From Paenibacillus sp. Root52 (GTDB taxonomy: Bacteria > Bacillota > Bacilli > Paenibacillales > Paenibacillaceae), in NCBI RefSeq assembly GCF_001426865.1, contig NZ_LMFO01000029.1, forward strand, positions 372,001 to 436,000: 64,000 nt of DNA, read 5' to 3'. Numbering within the stretch: the first letter of the stretch is position 1; each line of letters begins with the position of its first letter. Below, in pieces: positions 8,602-16,824 of this stretch. The translations under genes were made by a program, and so were the position numbers. Below the pieces are notes generated by a model. It was not told where the DNA came from and did no database searches. It was given only the letters and a program-made list of their open reading frames with translations.

Positions 8602-9777
8602 ATGCCTCGAAAAGAACGAATTGTGGAAATTGAATCCCTTCGGGGGATGGCTTTTGCGGCCGTCGTGTTACAACATTCGATTGCACACTTTTCAATTGTT
8701 CCAGAAACCAAGCTTGAGGATGGCGTATTATTAGCAATCCTATTAATGCTCACGAAGTTCGCAGTGCCTTTATTTATTTTTATTACAGGCATGGTGCTCT
8801 TCTATAACACAGGCGATCAGCTGAATTACGGTCGTTTTATGCATAAACGATTAACGGATGTCATCATCCCATACGTCATTTGGACCTTGATTTATTTTGT
8901 CCTTACGCCAAATGGAATTAGAGGAATCGGGTGGCAGGAACTACCGGAGCTGGGGTTGAAATTGCTAACAGGAAAAACGACCTCTCATTTCTGGTACATT
9001 ATTATGCTGATTCAATTCTATGTGCTGTTTCCACTATTCCTGCGCGCCATTCGTTATGTATACAAACGTTTTGGATCGAGGGGACGGGGGATAGTGTTAC
9101 TTATTACCGGCGTGGTATATCTTATCCTTACTGATCAACTTGGCAACATAGCTGCCTTCATGGAGAGACTGCACATTCCTGTATTGACCGAAGCATTTAC
9201 GACCTATGCAGACCGAAATTTCTTATATTTCTTTTTCTATTTTGTACTAGGTGCGGTGGCTGGAATCTCAGTGCAACACTGGAATATGTGGATATCACGG
9301 TTACGCTGGGTGTACTGGACCGTGTTTATTGTACTCGGATTGCGGTTTACATATCTATTAATGCTGGAATATCAAAAACCGGAAGGCATCCGTATCACCT
9401 TTTACACCGTGAGTCTGATCAGACCTGATATGGCAATATTCCTTATTGCTTCGATAATGGTAATGTATCAACTGGCGGGCAAGCTGCGGAATCCTTTTGC
9501 TGTTCGGTGGCTTGGATGGATTGGGGGAGTTTCCTACGGTGGTTATCTGATGCACATGCTTATGCTACGATACAGCTACATTCCGGATGAACTACTATAT
9601 GTTGCTTGGGGGATCAACTCGACCATTCGTATGATACTTACATGGATTCTCGCACTGGCGTTATCTTGTGTACTGCCATGGCTTATTTCGCGGATCCGTT
9701 GGGGGAAATGGATCGTCGGCACTGTGCCAGGTGGTAAGAGGAATATCCGAATAAAGCAACATATGAAAAATTCATAA
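8602..9777 (+). CDS. Acyltransferase-3 family integral membrane protein
   Basis: 391 residues with about ten hydrophobic helices. The N-terminus EIESLRGMAFAAVVLQH carries the conserved Arg and His of acyltransferase-3 (OafA/NolL/WecH-like) proteins, which transfer acyl groups to surface polysaccharides or sugars. The C-terminal tail is short and basic. It stands alone, so the acceptor is unknown. A weak Shine-Dalgarno (AAAGGCGG) precedes the ATG. Confidence 0.88.
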   Translation: MPRKERIVEIESLRGMAFAAVVLQHSIAHFSIVPETKLEDGVLLAILLMLTKFAVPLFIFITGMVLFYNTGDQLNYGRFMHKRLTDVIIPYVIWTLIYFVLTPNGIRGIGWQELPELGLKLLTGKTTSHFWYIIMLIQFYVLFPLFLRAIRYVYKRFGSRGRGIVLLITGVVYLILTDQLGNIAAFMERLHIPVLTEAFTTYADRNFLYFFFYFVLGAVAGISVQHWNMWISRLRWVYWTVFIVLGLRFTYLLMLEYQKPEGIRITFYTVSLIRPDMAIFLIASIMVMYQLAGKLRNPFAVRWLGWIGGVSYGGYLMHMLMLRYSYIPDELLYVAWGINSTIRMILTWILALALSCVLPWLISRIRWGKWIVGTVPGGKRNIRIKQHMKNS

Positions 9778-10127
9778 TAATTTCAATTAGACTAAACCGT
9801 GGAGAATTCAAGTGAGCGCTCTGTACCCTATTTGCGTTTTTTGGATTTTCCACCATCGGTTTAGGAGATCCAGGTTTCAGGTATATTAAAATCAAAACTT
9901 TAAAAATTCAACACCTGAAAAATTCACAACAATAAAACCTTTCCTTCTACCCGCTGCCCTCTCTATTTCTTCATGATTCGTTCTTCCAAGCGATCCTTAG
10001 ACAAAAGGAGGATCGAATAAAGTCCAACAGGATAGAAGAGACGAGAAAAACGGAGCGAGATGGCAGAAACCGAACATAAGTTTTATAATACACAGAGAAA
10101 GGTTAATGGATAGGAGGGGGAACCAAC
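9778..10127 (+). other. Intergenic region upstream of RTP-like gene
   Basis: 350 bases without a convincing gene. At 9819-9831 CTCTGTACCCTAT weakly resembles the B half-site of Bacillus subtilis Ter sites (CTATGTACCAAAT). No matching A half-site is visible, so this is only a candidate. AGGAGGGGG at the right edge is the ribosome binding site of the next gene. Confidence 0.3.
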
Positions 10128-10502
10128 GTGGCTTTTATGATTGCACAACGAGCATTTATCAAACTTTATCTAATAACGATGGTAGAGCAGCATAGAGGAT
10201 ATGGGTATGAAATGTTAGAGGAAATGAAGCAAGAATTCAAGGATTATGGTTATGTACCGCCTCAGAGCGAGATATACCGGGCACTACATGAGCTGGTGCA
10301 GCAGGGAATCTTTTATCGAACGAAAAAGCTCAAGGGCAACGATCCCAAAGTCGACTTTCAAGAGATTGTCTTGTATCACTTTACAGATGACGGAGCGGAA
10401 AAGGCCGAGTTGTACAAAAAACAGGTCAAAACAGACTTGGATCGATGTCTCGGCATGCTCCATAAGGCAGAGCAGGATAACTACGGTACGAAAGGAAGAT
10501 AA
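10128..10502 (+). CDS. rtp: Replication terminator protein (RTP)-like winged-helix protein
   Basis: A 124-residue winged-helix protein. From recall, it aligns along most of its length with Bacillus subtilis RTP: QRAFIKLYLITMVEQ versus QRAFLKLYMITMTEQ, then EIYRALHELVQQGI, EIVLYHFTDDG and AELYKKQVKTDLDRC. In B. subtilis RTP dimers bind Ter sites and arrest replication forks. PadR-family regulators share the fold, so an annotation pipeline may call it PadR. GTG start after AGGAGGGGGAA. It lies 2 bases upstream of a Gfo/Idh dehydrogenase and is probably cotranscribed with it, which is odd for a dedicated terminator protein. Confidence 0.7.
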   Translation: MAFMIAQRAFIKLYLITMVEQHRGYGYEMLEEMKQEFKDYGYVPPQSEIYRALHELVQQGIFYRTKKLKGNDPKVDFQEIVLYHFTDDGAEKAELYKKQVKTDLDRCLGMLHKAEQDNYGTKGR

Positions 10503-10504
10503 GC

Positions 10505-11515
10505 ATGAGCAGACTATTACAGTGGGGCATTCTGGGTACCTCGACGATTGCAAGAAATGCGGTTATACCGGCAATACAGCAGTCTGAGCGTGGCGAAGTG
10601 CTTGCCATTGCTAGTCGTAGTAAGGAGAAGGCTGAGGCCATTGCAGATGAATTGGACATTCCTAGATCCTACGGTAGTTACGAAGAGCTTATCGCGGACC
10701 CTGAGATTGAAGCAGTGTACATTCCTCTGCCAAATCATATGCATAAGGAATGGACAATCCGAGCAGCCCAAGCTGGAAAGCACGTTCTATGTGAGAAACC
10801 TGCAGCATTGAATGCGGATGAAAGCTCCGAAATGATACAAATATGCAAAGAGTATGGCGTTATCTTCGCTGAAGCGATTATGTATCGTTATCATCCTAAG
10901 CACAGACGGGTAGAGGAGATCATTGCCAGTGGTGAGATTGGAACCGTTCGAGCCATTCATGGTAATTTTACGTGCAATACCGCAGACGATAAGGAAAATG
11001 TGAGATTCAAACGTGAAATGGGCGGCGGATCATTGTTTGATCTAGGTGTATATCCAATCTCTGCAGCACGTATGTATCTTGGGCAGGAACCAGAGGCGGT
11101 TACGGTGCATGCTCTATTTTCCGACGAACATGATGGTGTAGATATGATGGCCTCAGGTTTAATTGAGTTTCCTGGAGGTGTAGCCTTAACCTTTGATTGT
11201 GGAATGTGGGCTTCTGGTCGAGCTGAAATGGAGATTCTCGGTACAGAAGGGCGTATTGAACTACCGAAGGTGTTTGGCTGGGAGAACAGTGATATTCCAC
11301 CACAGATCATTGTGCATACTGATTCCATAAGTCGTGAAGAACGTGTATCCGTCTCTAATTCGTTTGTTCTGCAAGCAGAGACGTTTGCTTCGGCTGTGCT
11401 TGAGGGTACGCCTTTACCTTTTGAACCTGAAAATACAGTGAATAATATGCGTGTCATTGATGCTTGTCTGGAATCGGCAAGAACACGTCAGCGGATAGTG
11501 ATTAACAAAGCATAG
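10505..11515 (+). CDS. Gfo/Idh/MocA family oxidoreductase
   Basis: 336 residues. It has an N-terminal NAD(P)-binding Rossmann fold (GILGTSTIARNAVIPAI), the family EKP motif (HVLCEKPAALNADE, about residue 97) and a C-terminal alpha/beta dimerisation and substrate domain with GGSLFDLGVYPI. It is a sugar or sugar-derivative dehydrogenase; the substrate cannot be assigned. It begins 2 bases after the RTP-like gene and is closed by the hairpin at 11580. Confidence 0.9.
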   Translation: MSRLLQWGILGTSTIARNAVIPAIQQSERGEVLAIASRSKEKAEAIADELDIPRSYGSYEELIADPEIEAVYIPLPNHMHKEWTIRAAQAGKHVLCEKPAALNADESSEMIQICKEYGVIFAEAIMYRYHPKHRRVEEIIASGEIGTVRAIHGNFTCNTADDKENVRFKREMGGGSLFDLGVYPISAARMYLGQEPEAVTVHALFSDEHDGVDMMASGLIEFPGGVALTFDCGMWASGRAEMEILGTEGRIELPKVFGWENSDIPPQIIVHTDSISREERVSVSNSFVLQAETFASAVLEGTPLPFEPENTVNNMRVIDACLESARTRQRIVINKA

Positions 11516-11579
11516 ATTTCCATACCACCTGCCACCTTTTGCGTTATTAACTTGGCACTACCATATAGCTCAATACAGG

Positions 11580-11609
11580 CTCCATCCTTCGGGATGAGGG
11601 TCTTTTTTG
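11580..11609 (+). terminator. Terminator after Gfo/Idh gene
   Basis: A CATCC/GGATG stem extended by CTC/GAG with a small bulge and a UUCG-like loop, followed by TCTTTTTT. Confidence 0.7.
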
Positions 11610-11679
11610 TATGTTTATTAACGACTAGTTGTAGACAAGTAATAGGGAATTATTATTGGTAAAAAGCAGTGTAAACAAA

Positions 11680-11695
11680 CGTTCTAAAAAACAAC
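11680..11695 (+). promoter_or_regulatory. Motif shared with the ArsR-type gene
   Basis: CGTTCTAAAAAACAAC is identical at 14 of 16 positions to CGTTCTACTAAACAAC at 13132-13147, upstream of the ArsR-type regulator. The pairing suggests a common operator for the exporter and its regulator (inference). Confidence 0.5.
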
Positions 11696-11719
11696 GATAA
11701 AATTATTTTCACGAAGGGG

Positions 11720-11774
11720 TTGTTTTTCTTTAAAGATTCGTTAAAATAATATTAACATTAAAAATATTTTAACG
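11720..11774 (+). promoter_or_regulatory. Promoter and inverted-repeat operator of the MFS gene
   Basis: A possible promoter is TTGTTT (11720-11725), 16 bases, TAAAAT (11742-11747). The -10 lies inside an inverted repeat with 10-bp perfect arms CGTTAAAATA (11739-11748) and TATTTTAACG (11765-11774), which ends just before the ribosome binding site. A repressor bound here would block transcription. Confidence 0.5.
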
Positions 11775-11792
11775 TTGAAGGGCGGATTAACA

Positions 11793-13085
11793 ATGAGTGA
11801 AGGTATAGTGGTACGCAAGCAGGGAATTGGAGAATTGTTACGTATCAGACCGTACGTGCAGTTTATGCTAGGCAAGGTTATCGCTAGGTTTGGTGATTCG
11901 ATTGATTCAATCGCTTATAGCTGGATGGTGTATATGTTAACGGGTTCGAAGTTGCTAATGGGGACACTGCTCGCGGTTAATTTCTTGCCTAATATTCTGC
12001 TGGGTCTGTTCGCAGGAGCACTGGTTGACCGAATGTCGCCTAAAAAAGTGATTGTACTCACCAATGCGGGGCGTGGATTACTTGTTGGTATCACAGCTTT
12101 GTTGTTTGGTTTGGGTCAATTGCAAGTATGGCATCTGTTCGTTGTAACCATCCTGATCTCACTTCTAGAGTGCTTCACTTCGCCTGCAGAGGTATCCAGT
12201 GTACCGCGGTTATTACCTCAATCCATGTTGCTTTCCGGTAATGCAATGTCGTCTTCAGCGTCAAGAGTGGCAGAGCTTGCAGGACTTGCGTTGGCAGGGG
12301 CGCTCATTGCAACAGTAGGCATTGCATGGACCATTTTTATCGATGCTGTATTGTTCGCCTTAAGCGCAATATGCATGAGTCGTGTGGTGTATCCAACCAG
12401 CAATACATCGTCTAAGCATGAGAATCGAGCTATACATGATGATTCGGTGAATCAGTCTGCTAACGCCAAAAGTATATTTTCCGAAATGATGGATGCCTTT
12501 CTTTTTGTTCGTAAACATGTCCTTCTGCTCATCGTCTCCATCTTGTTTGCCTTCGTCAATTTCTGTCTAATGCCCTTTAATGTTCTACGAACGCCGTATG
12601 TCATGGAGACACTTCAGGCAGGAGCTGGCGGATTGAGTCTGCTTAGTGGACTGATGGTAGGGGGAATGGTGCTTAGTGGGCTATGGATGTCACATGCAGG
12701 AGCGAATTATCGTAAAAGCATGCTGGTCATTAGCGGTATTGTCATGCTCGGTCTTAGTTATGCATTAACTGCACTGCCTGCCTATATGTCGGACTTCCAA
12801 TTGCCTGCTGCCGCCGCCTGCTGCTTGCTGATGGGATTCGGGATCCCACTCGCGACGACACCACTGGCCTCTTATCTGATGGAGGTTACCCCTTCCGAGA
12901 TGCTCGGTAGAGTATCAGCTCTTCAAAGTATGTTATGTCTTAGTGTTGTTCCGCTTGGTAGTTTGGCTGCTGGAGCGCTGGCGGAGTGGATTGCATTGCC
13001 TGTACTGTTCATCGTATTTGGTCTGCTGCTTGCGTTGTCTGTTATTATGATTTTATTTAGCAAAAATTTTCGGCAGATGTCGTGA
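11793..13085 (+). CDS. MFS exporter
   Basis: 430 residues with about twelve hydrophobic helices and the loop motif GALVDRMSPKKVI typical of MFS drug/macrolide-efflux-type (MefA-like) transporters. A Ser/His-rich hydrophilic central loop (about 205-225) divides the two halves. ATG 11793 was chosen over an upstream TTG because of AAGGGCGG. The neighbouring ArsR-type regulator and shared motif suggest inducible export; the substrate is unknown. Confidence 0.88.
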   Translation: MSEGIVVRKQGIGELLRIRPYVQFMLGKVIARFGDSIDSIAYSWMVYMLTGSKLLMGTLLAVNFLPNILLGLFAGALVDRMSPKKVIVLTNAGRGLLVGITALLFGLGQLQVWHLFVVTILISLLECFTSPAEVSSVPRLLPQSMLLSGNAMSSSASRVAELAGLALAGALIATVGIAWTIFIDAVLFALSAICMSRVVYPTSNTSSKHENRAIHDDSVNQSANAKSIFSEMMDAFLFVRKHVLLLIVSILFAFVNFCLMPFNVLRTPYVMETLQAGAGGLSLLSGLMVGGMVLSGLWMSHAGANYRKSMLVISGIVMLGLSYALTALPAYMSDFQLPAAAACCLLMGFGIPLATTPLASYLMEVTPSEMLGRVSALQSMLCLSVVPLGSLAAGALAEWIALPVLFIVFGLLLALSVIMILFSKNFRQMS

Positions 13086-13131
13086 ATGAAGGACATGGAA
13101 TCCCAACGTCTAAGTTGTGAAAGTTAACATT

Positions 13132-13147
13132 CGTTCTACTAAACAAC
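13132..13147 (+). promoter_or_regulatory. Second copy of the shared motif
   Basis: CGTTCTACTAAACAAC, 14/16 identical to 11680-11695. It lies about 40 bases upstream of the -35 of the regulator gene. Confidence 0.5.
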
Positions 13148-13185
13148 ACTAATGAGTCATTGACCTTTTCATATTCCGGAGCATT

Positions 13186-13215
13186 TTGACCAAAGTCCTG
13201 TTGGAACGGTATAAT
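13186..13215 (+). promoter_or_regulatory. Sigma-A promoter of the ArsR-type gene
   Basis: TTGACC, 18-base spacer, TATAAT: a near-consensus vegetative promoter ending 33 bases before the start codon. Confidence 0.7.
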
Positions 13216-13248
13216 ATAGAGATAAGCCCGGAAATGAGGATATAAGGG

Positions 13249-13869
13249 ATGCAGCACATTGTACTTTCAACAATAGAAGAGATCAAAGTGTATTCTGACC
13301 CGTACCGTATACAGATCATGAACACATTTCGTAAACAGGGAAGACCCTCGACGGTGAAAGAAGTAGCTGATTTGATGGGAGAGGTGCCTGCCAAGGTACA
13401 CTATCATGTGAAAAAGCTGGAGAAGATCGGATTGCTTACCCTCGTCTCCACACGCGAAATCAATGGGATTATTGCCAAATACTATGAGCCCTTTGAAGGC
13501 GAGATTCATCTTCGGCATGAAGACGAGGGGGATTCACCGCTCAAGCAGGTCTTTCAATCGGAAACATTGAAGTTATTAAATGAAATGTATGAGCAGAGTC
13601 GTGAGAGGTTCATGAAACAGGCTAATCAAGGTGATCGTATGTTCATCTCTGACATGACCTTATATGCAACGAATGAAGAAGCAGAGCAGCTCTTTAAGGA
13701 TATTACGAAGTTATGCGAGCCTTATTTTACAAATGATAAGAAACAAGATGCTCAAGAAGAGTTTCGGTTATTCTCCAGTTTGTCCAAACAATTGGAGGAT
13801 GAGCCGGATTCAAAGACCGACGTAAAGCCGTCTAAGAAAAGGAAGTCCAGTTCTAAGCCGAAGTCATGA
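13249..13869 (+). CDS. ArsR-type helix-turn-helix regulator
   Basis: 206 residues. The N-terminal winged helix (about 8-75: YSDPYRIQIMNTFR, then VAKVHYHVKKLEKIGLL-like recognition helix) resembles ArsR/HTH_20-type regulators. A helical effector or dimer region follows, then a basic C-terminal tail rich in Lys/Ser (KPSKKRKSSSKPKS). It lies downstream of the MFS exporter in the same direction with its own promoter and shares an upstream motif with it, so it probably regulates itself and the exporter. Confidence 0.8.
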   Translation: MQHIVLSTIEEIKVYSDPYRIQIMNTFRKQGRPSTVKEVADLMGEVPAKVHYHVKKLEKIGLLTLVSTREINGIIAKYYEPFEGEIHLRHEDEGDSPLKQVFQSETLKLLNEMYEQSRERFMKQANQGDRMFISDMTLYATNEEAEQLFKDITKLCEPYFTNDKKQDAQEEFRLFSSLSKQLEDEPDSKTDVKPSKKRKSSSKPKS

Positions 13870-13980
13870 TCAGGTTCAGTCTTAGAGAAATTGGATTCGT
13901 GCAGACCTCCTGATTAACTAACCGCAATGTTATCTGAAGATGAGCAAGGGGTATTATAAGACAAGTGGATGTGAACGTAG

Positions 13981-14006
13981 AAAAAAGCCGCCAATGGCGG
14001 CTTTTT
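13981..14006. terminator. Bidirectional terminator
   Basis: AAAAAAGCCGCC-AAT-GGCGGCTTTTT: a perfect stem with A and T runs on both sides, between the converging ArsR-type and yteA genes. Confidence 0.88.
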
Positions 14007-14099
14007 CATGCGTGCTCAGAACAATCGCTGAACGCAAGGAAGGTATCGCTGACCAACAGATCAGTTAACCAATTCGATGTAGAGAATGATGATTGAAGA

Positions 14100-14666
14100 C
14101 TACATGTTCTCATCATAATCTCTTACTTCGCGTTTGGCTGCTGTTGCTGGAGAGTTGGACGTGCCATACTCGCTGACCGCTTCCCATGCGTCTGCATGAT
14201 CGAATTTACCTGCATTGCGCTGTCTGACCTCACCAGCACCAGTTGGAGGCATGGTCATCACTTCTTCCTCGACAGGGCGATCGTTGCTTAGATCACGCTG
14301 CGGGGTATCGTCAATACAGTAGGCGGTGTAGGGGATGGCTTCCAGTCGTTCAAATGGTATATCCTTACCACAGGTGATACAGGTTCCATAAGAACCATCT
14401 TCAATTCGTTCCAACGCCTCGTTCACCTGATCGAATTCATCGCTCAAGGTATCATCTACGGCAAGATCCCGGCTACGCTCAAACGTTTCTGTACCTGCAT
14501 CTGCTGGATGGTTATCGTATGATGACAGCTCACCGGTTGAATCCTTGAGAGATTCTGCTGGAGCTCCATCTTCCATGCTGGATTCAAAATGGCGCTGTAA
14601 ATTTTCACGTTGCTCCAAAAGAGCATCCTTTAATTGGTGAAGTTGATCTTTCGTTAATGTACTCAT
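14100..14666 (-). CDS. yteA: YteA-type DksA/TraR zinc-finger protein
   Basis: 188 residues. An N-terminal helical hairpin (about 1-95) is followed by a C4-type zinc finger (CITCGKDIPFERLEAIP, then YCIDD; the last Cys is missing, as in several Bacillus YteA proteins as I recall them) and an acidic tail. The DksA superfamily binds RNA polymerase; YteA is a sporulation-associated member of unknown action. AGGAGC precedes the ATG on the minus strand. Confidence 0.85.
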   Translation of the reverse strand: MSTLTKDQLHQLKDALLEQRENLQRHFESSMEDGAPAESLKDSTGELSSYDNHPADAGTETFERSRDLAVDDTLSDEFDQVNEALERIEDGSYGTCITCGKDIPFERLEAIPYTAYCIDDTPQRDLSNDRPVEEEVMTMPPTGAGEVRQRNAGKFDHADAWEAVSEYGTSNSPATAAKREVRDYDENM

Positions 14667-14871
14667 ATCGACTTGCTCCTTTCCCGTAATGGGTGTGTAG
14701 TCAGTCCTTACCCGATTTTAACGAGGAGCAATCATGTTTTGCTTGAAATAGAGGCTACGCTGGTTTCATATCTGAACGATAATGTGTTATAAAAATAGAG
14801 AGAGAAATGCCGCAGACCCATAAAATTCATATGGAAGTTGCTGCGCATTTGATATAATGGAGGTTGTCATT

Positions 14872-15249
14872 ATGGATGAACATATGAAACGAAGATTGGA
14901 TAAACAAAGACAATTGTTCAAACAACTTGGCGTGCAGCTCGATGCATTGTCAATTCATGAGAAACAATTTAACTATAAACTTCGCGGATATGACCCTGAC
15001 GAGGTAGATGCTTACCTTGACTTGGTTATCAAGGATTATGAGCGGTTCTATGCCAACATAGCCGATCTGATGGATAAATGGCAGGAGCAGCAGATCGTCA
15101 TCCGGGATCTGAAGTCGACGGCCAAGCCCGTAGATGATCCAACGAAGATTGACCGTAAACAACTAGATGATATCGTGAAGCAACTTGAATATAGTGTACG
15201 GCAGCTCAAAACCAGGGCACGTCCTGAACAGAACCTATTTCCTGAATAA
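14872..15249 (+). CDS. DivIVA/GpsB-like coiled-coil protein
   Basis: 125 residues. Residues about 28-65 (LSIHEKQFNYKLRGYDPDEVDAY...) match the DivIVA N-terminal membrane-targeting and dimerisation motif, followed by a predicted coiled coil. This is shorter than DivIVA and close to GpsB in size, so a division or wall-synthesis adaptor is plausible. ATG 14872 is preferred over an upstream in-frame ATG at 14857, which overlaps the TGGAGG Shine-Dalgarno. Confidence 0.78.
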   Translation: MDEHMKRRLDKQRQLFKQLGVQLDALSIHEKQFNYKLRGYDPDEVDAYLDLVIKDYERFYANIADLMDKWQEQQIVIRDLKSTAKPVDDPTKIDRKQLDDIVKQLEYSVRQLKTRARPEQNLFPE

Positions 15250-15336
15250 ATAAACAGCGAGTTGCTCTTCTAAATTGTGATGGATTGAACAAGCATCTAA
15301 AATTACTGTTTGGAAATGTTAATAATAAAAGTGCGT

Positions 15337-15540
15337 GTTCAAAAAGGACGGTTTTCAGTACCGAGAAGATAGGATGAAGCCAGAAATGGAGTAGCGGAGC
15401 GTAGGATAAACTACGTGAGCAACTACATTGTTTCCGAAGGAAACAACCTTCGTGAGCGTCTACTTATTTCGGCTGAGTTCCATATTTGACGCTGAGATGC
15501 CAACAGGCATCCCTCGTAATCAAAAGCGTTTTTTTTGAAC
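15337..15540. repeat. 204-bp interspersed repeat with inverted ends
   Basis: A non-coding block that starts GTTCAAAAAGGACG and ends CGTTTTTTTTGAAC; these are 14-bp inverted ends with two mismatches. Inside are several hairpins (GTTTCCGAAGGAAAC and others). I recall a similar intergenic element from other Paenibacillus genomes, so it is probably a genus-level MITE-like or structured-RNA repeat. It fills the gap between the DivIVA-like and Rrf2 genes. Confidence 0.6.
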
Positions 15541-15562
15541 AACCTCTAAAAGGTGGTTAATC

Positions 15563-15997
15563 ATGAGTACTCATTTTTCGGTCAGTGTGCATTGTTTGTT
15601 ACTGTTGTCCTTGGATGCCCCTGAACGAATCACTTCTGCAGAGATTGCAGGTAGTATTAATACGAACCCTGTCGTTGTTAGACGGATTCTAGGTGGGCTG
15701 AAAAAGGCAGGTCTTGTGGATTCATCTCCAGGAACAAGAGGATTCTATCTAGCAAAACCTTCCAGTGAAATTACGTTAGCCATGATCTACGAAGCGGCTA
15801 AGGATGAAGGGCCTCTCTTTCCGATTCACGGCAATTGCAATCCAGACTGTAATGTAGGTTTACGGATCGATGGATTGCTGAACAATCTATATAAGGTAGC
15901 TGAAGAGAAGGTACAGCAGTTTTTTGCATCAATTACCCTTGAAGATATGGAACGCTCTTGTTTGGAAATGGACGAGGTTTCAACGCCGGCGCAGTGA
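15563..15997 (+). CDS. Rrf2-family transcriptional regulator
   Basis: 144 residues. It has an N-terminal Rrf2 winged helix (SVHCLLLLSLDAPERITSAE, NPVVVRRILGGLKKAGLV) and a short motif with two Cys (GNCNPDCNVG, about 93-102), resembling the YwnA subgroup. Whether it binds a cofactor or senses thiol stress is not known from sequence. Confidence 0.85.
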   Translation: MSTHFSVSVHCLLLLSLDAPERITSAEIAGSINTNPVVVRRILGGLKKAGLVDSSPGTRGFYLAKPSSEITLAMIYEAAKDEGPLFPIHGNCNPDCNVGLRIDGLLNNLYKVAEEKVQQFFASITLEDMERSCLEMDEVSTPAQ

Positions 15998-16042
15998 TGG
16001 AAAACCCATTCTAGGTACAGAGATAGAAAGGTGTGCAGTAAC

Positions 16043-16540
16043 ATGAAAATTATCGTGGTCTCGGATACGCACTTACCCAGAAGAGCCCGTGAATTGCCTG
16101 AGCTTCTAGTACAAGAGCTGTCAGATGCTGATCTTATTTTGCATGCAGGCGATTGGTCTGACTGGAGCGTGTATAAACTGCTAAGCAACTATGCGCCAGT
16201 AGCTGGTGTTACAGGCAATACGGATCCTCCTGAAGTTGCGGATAAGCTTGGATTTTCTCGTATTGTTGAGGCCGATGGTCTTCGGATTGGGCTCGTGCAC
16301 GGTCATCAGGGCTCAAAGTCCACAGAACAAAATGCCATTCAGACCTTTGCTGGACAGCAAGTTGACGCTATCGTATATGGACACTCGCATATCCCGGTTA
16401 TGAATACGGTAGATGACGTGTTGGTATTCAACCCTGGTTCACCTACGGATCGGCGTTTTCAGAAACAGTATTCGTTTGGCATTATGAAAACACATCTTGG
16501 CAAGTTACAGGCAGAGCATGTGTTTTTTGATCGGAAGTAA
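16043..16540 (+). CDS. YfcE-type metallophosphoesterase
   Basis: 165 residues. It has the calcineurin-like motifs VVSDTHLP, HAGDW, GNTD, VHGH and YGHSH that bind two metals. Length and order fit the small YfcE/MJ0936 phosphodiesterase family. ATG 16043 has AAAGGTG upstream. It is followed by a strong terminator. Confidence 0.9.
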   Translation: MKIIVVSDTHLPRRARELPELLVQELSDADLILHAGDWSDWSVYKLLSNYAPVAGVTGNTDPPEVADKLGFSRIVEADGLRIGLVHGHQGSKSTEQNAIQTFAGQQVDAIVYGHSHIPVMNTVDDVLVFNPGSPTDRRFQKQYSFGIMKTHLGKLQAEHVFFDRK

Positions 16541-16589
16541 GTGGGCTGTGAAATGAACTAGTTTACTTTCTAAACTACGCTTAGATTAA

Positions 16590-16630
16590 AGTGCTGATTT
16601 TCTCTTGAGAGAATGTCAGCACTTTTTTTG
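16590..16630 (+). terminator. Terminator after phosphoesterase gene
   Basis: A long stem (AGTGCTGA...TCAGCACT with inner TCTC/GAGA) followed by seven T residues. Confidence 0.88.
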
Positions 16631-16800
16631 TTTTTTGTGATGTGATTCGCATGAGAAATCCACGCTCACTTCTTTCTTGATAACAAAGTGTTATCTCTGA
16701 ATGGGGAAAATGGTCTAACTGTTATCTCTCATTCATCTGTTAACGAAAAGACCTGTTGACTCTGTTCAGGGAGTGATACAATGCGCTTACAACCTTAAAA

Positions 16801-16814
16801 TGAATACGTTTACA
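16801..16814 (+). promoter_or_regulatory. cre-like (CcpA/LacI-family) site
   Basis: TGAATACGTTTACA matches the Bacillus cre consensus TGWAANCGNTNWCA at all but one constrained position. It lies immediately upstream of the Shine-Dalgarno of the sugar-catabolic operon, a position suited to carbon catabolite repression or to a LacI-family regulator. Confidence 0.65.
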
Positions 16815-16824
16815 TAAGGAGCTG

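Noticed and set aside
9819-9831. Definite Ter site for the RTP-like protein
   Set aside because: Only a partial B half-site match without an A half-site; kept only as a weak candidate.
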